Below are positions 8,520 through 16,003 of a DNA stretch of 64,000 nt, piece by piece. Numbering within the stretch: the stretch's first letter is position 1; each line of letters opens with the position of its first letter. Below the pieces are notes generated by a model. The model searched no databases and was not told where the DNA came from. It saw nothing but the letters and a program-made list of their open reading frames with translations. Source of the DNA: Xenorhabdus cabanillasii (lineage in GTDB: Bacteria > Pseudomonadota > Gammaproteobacteria > Enterobacterales > Enterobacteriaceae); NCBI RefSeq assembly GCF_003386665.1, contig NZ_QTUB01000001.1, forward strand, positions 3,534,001 to 3,598,000, read 5' to 3'. A program made the position numbers and the translations under genes.

Positions 8520-9539
8520 ATGGTTAACGGCTTAAAATTATTATTGGCGAACATATTTATCATCGGCATGATGAGCAGTTTTGCCAGTCAGGCCAATTAT
8601 GAGAGTTATGATTGTCGATATTCGCTGGATTTTCATTCCGGCACAACACGAGTCTCTTTTGGCTCTCATATAGTTATACCCAAAAATCATCCAATTGGGA
8701 CAACGATAAAGGAAATCCGTTTAGACCAACTGGGTACAAAAGGTCATGTCGTCTATTGCAATAGATTAGTTCCTGCATCATGGGATAAACCCGATTTTGC
8801 TCCTGCACATTATAATAATGATGCAATTTATGAATCCGGTGTACCGGGTGTTGGCATTCGTATCAACAATTGGGGGCCGACTAACTATGGTATTGATTGG
8901 TTTCCTCGAAAATCAACTACCCCATTCACCTGTCCTCCTCCTCCTCGGTGGCCTGATTACAAATATTATTGTGGCCAAACATGGGGGTATTTGACGGTTC
9001 AATTAATCAAAATTGCGCCCACTACGGGTTCAGGGATAATTGAAGGACGGATCCTGACCAGAGCCAGGTTTGGGTACGGCAATATTGTTCATTCTTTTTA
9101 CTTAGCAGAAACACGTGTTGTTACTCCGACTCCGAGTTGTTCCCTTACCCGTAAAACAATGCTAGTCAATATGGGAGAAGTCAGAGCGAGTGAGTTTCGT
9201 GGTATAAATAGTACCGCCGGGACAAAAGATTTCCGCTTAGAATTTGATTGCGATCCAAACGCCAAAGTCAACATAGTACTGGATGGACGCCCGGCAAAAA
9301 GTGGTATCAATAATATATGGGCATTGGATTACAGTAGTGACAACGTCACGGCAACGGGGATTGGTCTGCAAATTTTGTTTTACAATCAACTATTAGAGAT
9401 GCGTAAACCGATTAAAGCAAATGCTGAATACGTAACACACTTTTCGTTTCCACTACGAGCACGTTACATTCAGACTCACCCACGGATCACACCCGGAAAA
9501 GCGGATGTAACAACAACAGTTACGTTGACTTATGAATAA
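8520..9539 (+). CDS. Two-domain fimbrial tip adhesin
   Basis: A 339-residue secreted protein; signal peptide MVNGLKLLLANIFIIGMMSSFASQA. The C-terminal part (about 205-339) is a pilin domain: a conserved cysteine pair (PSCSLTR and LEFDCD), the RGINSTAGTKDFRLEFDC motif, and the terminal TTTVTLTYE beta-zipper with penultimate tyrosine. The N-terminal about 175 residues have no pilin signature and look like a receptor-binding domain, with several cysteines and a proline run (TCPPPPRWPDYKYYC). This layout is that of FimH-like tip adhesins, which cap the fimbria and bind host glycans; the ligand cannot be told. It is the last gene of the operon, 49 bases after the usher, and a terminator follows. 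Confidence 0.85.
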   Translation: MVNGLKLLLANIFIIGMMSSFASQANYESYDCRYSLDFHSGTTRVSFGSHIVIPKNHPIGTTIKEIRLDQLGTKGHVVYCNRLVPASWDKPDFAPAHYNNDAIYESGVPGVGIRINNWGPTNYGIDWFPRKSTTPFTCPPPPRWPDYKYYCGQTWGYLTVQLIKIAPTTGSGIIEGRILTRARFGYGNIVHSFYLAETRVVTPTPSCSLTRKTMLVNMGEVRASEFRGINSTAGTKDFRLEFDCDPNAKVNIVLDGRPAKSGINNIWALDYSSDNVTATGIGLQILFYNQLLEMRKPIKANAEYVTHFSFPLRARYIQTHPRITPGKADVTTTVTLTYE

Positions 9540-9561
9540 GTAAATAATTTCTTTCTTCTTT

Positions 9562-9606
9562 CTGATGGTGGCATAAATATTTTCTGTGCCACCATCAGTA
9601 GTTTTG
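9562..9606 (+). terminator. Hairpin terminator after the fimbrial operon
   Basis: CTGATGGTGGCA (9562-9573) pairs perfectly with TGCCACCATCAG (9587-9598), a 12-bp stem, followed by TAGTTTTG. It closes the fimbrial transcription unit 22 bases past the adhesin stop. Confidence 0.82.
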
Positions 9607-9615
9607 AATACCTAA

Positions 9616-9631
9616 AAGTATGTTGTAACTA
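9616..9631 (+). repeat. 16-bp direct repeat, right copy
   Basis: Exact second copy of AAGTATGTTGTAACTA (first at 3877-3892), located between the fimbrial terminator and hrpA. Together the copies enclose the fimbrial islet. Confidence 0.7.
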
Positions 9632-9739
9632 TAAATAACACGTTGGACATTTCAATTATAAATTTTGTTGATATTTTATTTTCAATGTAGAAATGGGGCC
9701 TTAGCGCCTTGACGATCAAAACGCGAAGCCCCTGAAACA

Positions 9740-12700
9740 TTACGCAACGATATTTTCCATCGCCTGCAAAATACGCTTATCAGATATCGGATACGCTGTA
9801 CCCAATTGTTGAGCGAACAGACTGATACGCAGTTCTTCGATCATCCAGCGGATCTCTTTCACTTCCGGCAATTGCTTCTGCTGGACAGAAAGCTTCGCTA
9901 ACCACCGCTGCCATTGTTGTTGGATATTTTCAATCCGGCTCATGTGTGCCCTATCCTTGTTTGGATCAGTCGCCAGTTTTTCCAACCGACGTTCGATACC
10001 ATTCAGGTAACGCAGAACATCCGCCAGACGTTTCCAGCCGTGGGTTGTGACAAATCCTTTAAAGACCAAACCAGAAATTTGTTCTTTAATATCGGATAAA
10101 GCCAGTGCCAGAGCGATATCGACCCGCCCTTTCAAACGCTTATTAATAGCAAAAACCGTCGTCAGGATCTGTTCTACCTGTTTGGCAATTTCAACCACTG
10201 TATCATTCAAATCGGCACGAACTTTATTCTGTAAACTTGCAAACGCCTGTTCATTCCATGCTGGCCCGCCATTTTCTGCGATTAATCTGTCTACGCCACT
10301 GGAAATACAGTCATCAATCAAATCCAACACTTTTCCATACGGGTTGAAATAGAGACCAAGTTTGGATTTATTCGGCAACTTTTCGTGCAGGTATTTAATC
10401 GGTGAAGGAATATTCAATAGCAGTAATCGACGAGTTCCCTCCCACATCGCATTTTGCTGTTCAGACTCCGTTTCAAACAATTTAATACCAATACTGTCTT
10501 TCTCATCCACCAACGCAGGAAATGCTTTAACGGAATAGCCACCGCGTTTCTGCTCATAGCGCTCAGGCAGCACTCCAAAACTCCAGATATGTAGCCCGCT
10601 TTGCTCAATGCCATCATCTGCTACCGCCGAAAGTGTTTCCTGTACTTTATCTTTCAGTTTCAGCTTCAGTGCCGAAAGATCTTTTCCTTCCGCCAGGGTT
10701 TTATTTTTTTCACCAATAATGCGGAAAGTCATTTTCAAGTGATCAGGAACCTGCTTCGGTTGCCACTCATCACGTGGCACCGCCACGCCTGTCATGCGAC
10801 GAAGTTCTTTCTCAAGACTATCCAGCAAAGTCGCCTGTGGCTGCGTTACTCGCTCCAAAAATGCCTGCGCATAATTCGGTGCGGGAACAAAATTACGCCG
10901 GGTTGGTTTCGGCAGCGATTTAATCAATGCCACAACCAACTCACGGCGAATTCCTGGAATTTGCCAGTCAAAACTTTCATCCCTGACCTGATTTAATACC
11001 GGTAACGGAATATGTATAGTGACACCATCCGCATCAGTTCCCGGTTCAAATTGATATGTTAGGCGGAATTTCAAATTATCCTGATACCAGTAATTCGGAT
11101 AATCCAACGCACTGATTTTATTGGTATCGCCTTTAATCAACATGCTCTTTTCAAAATTGAGCAGTTCCGGCTGATCTTTACTTATAGTTTTCCACCAGCG
11201 ATCGAAATGGCGGGAAGAAACCACGTCTTTGCCAATTCGTTGATCGTAAAAACTAAATAAAGTCTCATCATCCACCAGAATATCCCGGCGACGAGATTTA
11301 TGTTCCAGCTCTTCAATTTCTTCACGTAACTTGAGATTAGCGCGGAAGAATGAATGACGAGTCTGCCAATCCCCTTCCACCAGTGCATGGCGGATAAATA
11401 ATTCACGGCATAGCATCGGATCAATCTGACTGTAATTGACCAAACGACCTGCCACAATCGGCAAGCCATATAATGTCACTTTTTCTGATGCCATGACCGC
11501 ACCTTGAGATTTCTGCCAGTGCGGTTCGCTATAGTGACGTTTGATTAAATGAGCTGCCAGAGGCTCTATCCATTCCGGTTCAATGCGCGCAGCAATACGC
11601 CCCCAAAGCCGGCTGGTCTCTACCAATTCAGCGACCATCGCCCACTTAGGCGGTTTTTTAAATAATCCAGAGCCGGGAAATACAGAGAACCGGGCATTAC
11701 GGGCACCGGTATATTCTTGTTTCTCCATATCTTTCTGACCTATATGAGATAATAATCCTGTCAGTAACGCAATGTGAATGCTGCGATAATCCGCTTCCTG
11801 ACTGTTGACTGGAATACCAATCTCTTTGACAACCTGCCGGAGCTGAGTGTAAACATCCTGCCACTCCCTGACCCGCAGATAATTCAGGTAATCCTGACGG
11901 CAAAGTTTGCGAAACTGGGAGCTGGAAAGTGCTTTTTGCTGTTCTGCCAGAAAATCCCACAATTTCAGGAAAGCGATAAAGTCGGAATCTTTATCGGCAA
12001 AACGACGATGTTTTTCATCCGAAGCCTGCTGTTTTTCCAGTGGCCTTTCCCGCGGATCCTGAATGGATAATGCTGAAGTAATCACCATCACTTCCCGCAC
12101 ACAACCATGAGTTCGTGCTTCCAATACCATACGAGCCAGACGAGGATCGACAGGCAATTGTGCAAGCTGCCGTCCTATTTGTGTCAGCCGGTAAATCCCG
12201 CCAGATGAGGTTTCCGTATCAATGGCACCAAGTTCTTCCAACAAACGGACACCATCCTGGATGTTGCGTTTATCCGGTGCTTCAACAAATGGAAAAGCAC
12301 TGATATCTCCTAAGCCAATCGAGGTCATCTGCAAAATAACCGATGCCAGATTGGTGCGCAGAATTTCAGGATCGGTAAATTCCGGGCGGGATAAGTAATC
12401 TTCTTCTGAATAGAGTCGAATACAGATCCCATCAGAAACACGACCACAGCGGCCTTTACGTTGATTTGCTGATGCTTGTGAAATTGGCTCTATCGGCAAA
12501 CGTTGAACTTTAGTCCGATAACTATAACGGCTAATACGTGCGTACCCGGTATCGATGACATATTTTATTCCGGGGACAGTCAATGATGTTTCTGCGACGT
12601 TAGTTGCCAGTATAATGCGTCGCCCAACATGTGGTTGGAAGATCCGGTTCTGTTCGCTATTGGACAGACGGGCAAACAGCGGCAACACTTCAGTATGCGG

Positions 12701-13666
12701 AAAATTCTGTTTATTGAGTGCATCCGCAGTATCGCGGATTTCCCGCTCCCCGCTCATAAAGACCAAAATATCACCAGAGCTTTCCCGGCTTAACTCATTT
12801 ACCGCATCAATAATAGCCTCCAGCTGATCCCGATCACTGTCATTATCATCACCTGCCACCGGACGGTAACGGACTTCCACCGGATAAGTACGGCCTGACA
12901 CTTCAATAATCGGAGCATTATTGAAGTGGCGGGAGAATCGTTCAGGGTCGATAGTCGCGGAGGTAATAATGACTTTCAAATCAGGGCGTTTCGGCAATAA
13001 CTGACGCAGATAACCTAAGATAAAATCAATGTTCAGACTACGTTCATGCGCTTCATCAATAATCAGCGTATCGTATTGCAATAGCAAACGATCCTGCTGC
13101 AATTCAGCCAGCAAAATACCGTCAGTCATCAATTTGACCAGCGTATTGTCACTAACCTGATCATTAAAGCGAACTTTGTAACCCACTGTTGAACCAAGCG
13201 GTGTTTCCAGTTCATCCGCAATACGGCTGGCAACCGAACGAGCCGCTAAACGACGGGGCTGAGTATGACCAATCAGTCCTTTTACCCCTCTGCCCAATTC
13301 AAGACATATTTTCGGGATCTGGGTGGTTTTACCGGAGCCTGTTTCCCCTGCAATAATGACAACCTGGTTATCCCTGATTGCTTTATAGATATCTTTTTTC
13401 TTCTGGCTGACAGGCAGGTTTTCAGGGTATTTAATCGGAGGACATGCGGTTTGACGATGGGTAATTTTTTGTTTTGCTGCTGCAATATCCGCAGAAATAG
13501 ATTGAGCTACAGCCTGTAAGGAGGCTTGATTTTTTATTTTTGCTGCTCCTTGCAGACGTTTTTTTAAACGAAACTGATCGCGCAACAGTGTGTGCTCAAG
13601 TTCAGCATATAATTCAGCAATTGGTGCTGTCAAAGGTGATTCCACTGTGATAAATCCTTGTGACAT
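9740..13666 (-). CDS. hrpA: ATP-dependent RNA helicase HrpA
   Basis: A DEAH-box RNA helicase of 1308 residues (E. coli HrpA is about 1300). The ATG at 13666 is preferred: the protein from there aligns with the E. coli N-terminus, whereas the longer frame would need a TTG at 13750 and adds an unconserved basic leader. Motifs: Walker A GETGSGKT at about 107-114, DEAH at 204-207, SAT (motif III), and the QRKGRCGR motif VI, followed by the HA2, OB-fold and long DUF3418 C-terminal regions. HrpA-type helicases act on mRNA and stalled ribosomes. The gene is transcribed divergently from azoR, which is also its neighbour in E. coli. A GGGGC/GCCCC hairpin lies just downstream. Confidence 0.97.
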   Translation of the reverse strand: MSQGFITVESPLTAPIAELYAELEHTLLRDQFRLKKRLQGAAKIKNQASLQAVAQSISADIAAAKQKITHRQTACPPIKYPENLPVSQKKKDIYKAIRDNQVVIIAGETGSGKTTQIPKICLELGRGVKGLIGHTQPRRLAARSVASRIADELETPLGSTVGYKVRFNDQVSDNTLVKLMTDGILLAELQQDRLLLQYDTLIIDEAHERSLNIDFILGYLRQLLPKRPDLKVIITSATIDPERFSRHFNNAPIIEVSGRTYPVEVRYRPVAGDDNDSDRDQLEAIIDAVNELSRESSGDILVFMSGEREIRDTADALNKQNFPHTEVLPLFARLSNSEQNRIFQPHVGRRIILATNVAETSLTVPGIKYVIDTGYARISRYSYRTKVQRLPIEPISQASANQRKGRCGRVSDGICIRLYSEEDYLSRPEFTDPEILRTNLASVILQMTSIGLGDISAFPFVEAPDKRNIQDGVRLLEELGAIDTETSSGGIYRLTQIGRQLAQLPVDPRLARMVLEARTHGCVREVMVITSALSIQDPRERPLEKQQASDEKHRRFADKDSDFIAFLKLWDFLAEQQKALSSSQFRKLCRQDYLNYLRVREWQDVYTQLRQVVKEIGIPVNSQEADYRSIHIALLTGLLSHIGQKDMEKQEYTGARNARFSVFPGSGLFKKPPKWAMVAELVETSRLWGRIAARIEPEWIEPLAAHLIKRHYSEPHWQKSQGAVMASEKVTLYGLPIVAGRLVNYSQIDPMLCRELFIRHALVEGDWQTRHSFFRANLKLREEIEELEHKSRRRDILVDDETLFSFYDQRIGKDVVSSRHFDRWWKTISKDQPELLNFEKSMLIKGDTNKISALDYPNYWYQDNLKFRLTYQFEPGTDADGVTIHIPLPVLNQVRDESFDWQIPGIRRELVVALIKSLPKPTRRNFVPAPNYAQAFLERVTQPQATLLDSLEKELRRMTGVAVPRDEWQPKQVPDHLKMTFRIIGEKNKTLAEGKDLSALKLKLKDKVQETLSAVADDGIEQSGLHIWSFGVLPERYEQKRGGYSVKAFPALVDEKDSIGIKLFETESEQQNAMWEGTRRLLLLNIPSPIKYLHEKLPNKSKLGLYFNPYGKVLDLIDDCISSGVDRLIAENGGPAWNEQAFASLQNKVRADLNDTVVEIAKQVEQILTTVFAINKRLKGRVDIALALALSDIKEQISGLVFKGFVTTHGWKRLADVLRYLNGIERRLEKLATDPNKDRAHMSRIENIQQQWQRWLAKLSVQQKQLPEVKEIRWMIEELRISLFAQQLGTAYPISDKRILQAMENIVA

Positions 13667-13813
13667 TCTTAATTGAGTCGCGTTGTCTTTTTTCTTAACA
13701 CCGCTTTTAGTTATGTTATTATATATTCGGGTGATAAATCTATTGTTCAATAATTTTGAACGCCAATCTCGAAATATTGAGCTATTGTCTGAATGATAAC
13801 CTCACTAAAATAG

Positions 13814-14524
<711 letters not shown>

Positions 14525-14532
14525 TCAGGCTT

Positions 14533-14561
14533 AGCGCGTCGAACAAATGGCGCGCTTATTT
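14533..14561 (+). terminator. Terminator of azoR
   Basis: AGCGCG (14533-14538) pairs with CGCGCT (14551-14556), followed by TTATTTCTTC. It overlaps the 3' end of the convergent ydbL gene. Confidence 0.6.
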
Positions 14562-14876
14562 CTTCACCCAATGACCATTAATACCAAGCACAAACTCCCC
14601 TGCTTCTGCACGATTAACTAATTTTTCACCCGCTATTTTCGCCACCTGATCCGTTGTCATATTGTTTTGAGCGGCAATCTCAGCATATCTTTTTTCCCGC
14701 TCACTATTGATTTTTCTGACCACGGACAGTGCATCCTGAGAATTCTTGACCGGTGCCAGATAACCGCTGAATGTTTCTCCTACCAGACCTTGCTGTTTTG
14801 CTTCATTCAACGTCATACCCATGGCAAAAGCACTGAATAGCAGGCTTAACAAAAGTATTACTCCTGTTTTTTTCAT
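14556..14876 (-). CDS. ydbL: YdbL, periplasmic DUF1318 protein
   Basis: A 106-residue secreted protein: signal peptide MKKTGVILLLSLLFSAFAMG, then the DUF1318 core starting LNEAKQQGLVGET, with INSEREKRYAEIAAQN and EKLVNRAEAGEFVL. YdbL works with YdbH and YnbE, which form a bridge for phospholipid transport between inner and outer membrane; YdbL is proposed to act as a periplasmic chaperone that limits YnbE assembly (established for E. coli). It follows ynbE by 11 bases and is clearly cotranscribed with it, as in E. coli. Start has AGGAG (minus strand) just upstream. Confidence 0.93.
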   Translation of the reverse strand: MKKTGVILLLSLLFSAFAMGMTLNEAKQQGLVGETFSGYLAPVKNSQDALSVVRKINSEREKRYAEIAAQNNMTTDQVAKIAGEKLVNRAEAGEFVLGINGHWVKK

Positions 14877-14887
14877 ATTCTAGCTCC

Positions 14888-15097
14888 TTAGAATAAGTCA
14901 GCGTTGTTTTTGAGCATATCTTCAATCTGCCGATCGACTTTGATATGAATTTCATGCTCAATTTTGACATTCATATTGATATTGATAGGCTTATCTGGTG
15001 TTGCCACTTCCAACCTGACACACCCTGCCAGGCCTGAACAGATCAATACCATACCACTAATGACTATCGAAAATTTGAGTCCACTCTTTGTTATCAT
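14888..15097 (-). CDS. ynbE: YnbE family lipoprotein
   Basis: A 69-residue lipoprotein precursor with a hydrophobic leader and lipobox LAGC (cysteine at residue 26). The mature part alternates polar and hydrophobic residues (NINMNVKIEHEIHIKV), as expected for the beta-strand that lets YnbE stack and extend the YdbH groove to the outer membrane. In E. coli the order is ydbH-ynbE-ydbL without interruption; here the nearest upstream gene is an unrelated DUF4334 gene, so ynbE-ydbL has been separated from ydbH. Confidence 0.92.
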   Translation of the reverse strand: MITKSGLKFSIVISGMVLICSGLAGCVRLEVATPDKPININMNVKIEHEIHIKVDRQIEDMLKNNADLF

Positions 15098-15124
15098 TTA
15101 TCACTCCCATTTTAAGTTAGCAGT

Positions 15125-15148
15125 TAACCCCATCTGTTGACGGGGTTA
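15125..15148 (-). terminator. Hairpin downstream of the DUF4334 gene
   Basis: TAACCCC and GGGGTTA form a 7-bp inverted repeat with a 10-base loop between the DUF4334 gene and ynbE. There is no T-tract, so it may be a weak terminator or a processing structure. Confidence 0.4.
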
Positions 15149-15176
15149 CAAGAATAAATGGAAATTAGTTATTTTT

Positions 15177-15683
15177 TTATTTCTCTTCAGTAAATTCAAC
15201 TGGAAAGTCGGCTAATCTCTCAAGATAGAAATAATAATACTTTCCATTAAAAACAATGTCAGGAAATCCCTCAATGGGCTTCCCATTCATCACTCCAAGC
15301 AGGGTGTTATCATCAACTTTCCTGAAGTGATCAAAAATAGGAATACCATCATATATCATTGTTGCAGAAGATTTTCCTCTAAATTCAACTTCCCAAAGTG
15401 ATGCTTCACCTTTCATTATATGATTGGAAAATAATTTCCCATCATTATTAAAACAAACCAGCGGAATTGCATCAAATTTGCTTTTAAACCATTTACCGAA
15501 CCAATTCATTTCGATCAATGATTCATGGCCCCAGTGGCCTGTGTTGAAGTCTCCACCTTTCCACTTACTTAATATTTCACCAACCCGCACCTCAGGAAGT
15601 GCATCAAAAAAATTAAGCAATTCGCTTTCATCTTCAATTTTTTCTCTGGAACGGAGTTCATCGAAAATCTGTTTGGTATTCAT
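15177..15683 (-). CDS. GXWXG plus DUF4334 domain protein
   Basis: A 168-residue soluble protein. The ATG at 15683 is chosen because GAGG lies 7 bases upstream. The N-terminal half contains ILSKWKGGDFNTGHWGHES and MNWFGKWF, the GXWXG domain (G-E/S-x-W-x-G-G and a W-x-G-K motif). The C-terminal half has FRGKSSATMIYDGIPIFDHF and RKVDDNTLLGVMNGK, the DUF4334 signature. These two domains are usually found together; the function is unknown, though a small-ligand-binding barrel is plausible. It is not part of the E. coli ydbH operon and sits as an insertion between ydbH and ynbE, in the same direction as both, beside a thrS fragment. Confidence 0.85.
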   Translation of the reverse strand: MNTKQIFDELRSREKIEDESELLNFFDALPEVRVGEILSKWKGGDFNTGHWGHESLIEMNWFGKWFKSKFDAIPLVCFNNDGKLFSNHIMKGEASLWEVEFRGKSSATMIYDGIPIFDHFRKVDDNTLLGVMNGKPIEGFPDIVFNGKYYYFYLERLADFPVEFTEEK

Positions 15684-15757
15684 GTTTAACCTCATGATGA
15701 AAAATATTAGCGTCATGGTCGTTTAGTAAAGTGTGCGGCATCAATGTAACGCTGTAG

Positions 15758-15928
15758 CTGCTTATTCGCAAAATTTATCAAAAAGAGGGGTTTCAGGAAG
15801 TTCGCACGCCTCAGTTTTTGAAAAAAGAGCTATGGCAGACTTCCGGTCATCTTATGATGTATGGAGAAGATATGTTTTTTGGCGGTGATCAGGAAGAGAT
15901 ACAAAATTACGCGCTAAATGTGTCATAA
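15758..15928 (+). pseudogene. Threonyl-tRNA synthetase-like fragment
   Basis: A 56-codon frame, bounded by a stop at 15755 and a stop at 15926, reads LLIRKIYQKEGFQEVRTPQF, then KKELWQTSGHLMMYGEDMFF. This matches the class II core of threonyl-tRNA synthetase around motif 1 (known pattern: YQEV..P.....LW..(T/S)GH...Y...MF). There is no start codon with a ribosome site and neither the N-terminal editing domain nor the CPGH catalytic segment is present. It is best read as the remnant of a second, thrS-like gene of the type carried in some accessory clusters, deleted on both sides. Confidence 0.68.
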
Positions 15929-15941
15929 CCTGAAATATCTT

Positions 15942-15970
15942 CTCGGTCATTGAATAAATCAATGACCGAG
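15942..15970. terminator. 12-bp perfect stem-loop downstream of ydbH
   Basis: CTCGGTCATTGA and TCAATGACCGAG pair across a 5-base loop, 34 bases past the ydbH stop on the minus strand. Without a T-tract on either side its strength is uncertain, but it would separate ydbH transcription from the inserted genes and from ynbE-ydbL. Confidence 0.6.
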
Positions 15971-16003
15971 TGTTTGGTTCAGAAGTTTAATAAATGAATA
16001 ATA

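Noticed and set aside
10601..10996. 131-codon open frame antisense to hrpA
   Set aside because: It is a shadow of the well-conserved helicase coding sequence and has no independent support.
13667..13750. TTG start for HrpA at 13750
   Set aside because: The ATG at 13666 aligns with the E. coli start and gives the family length.
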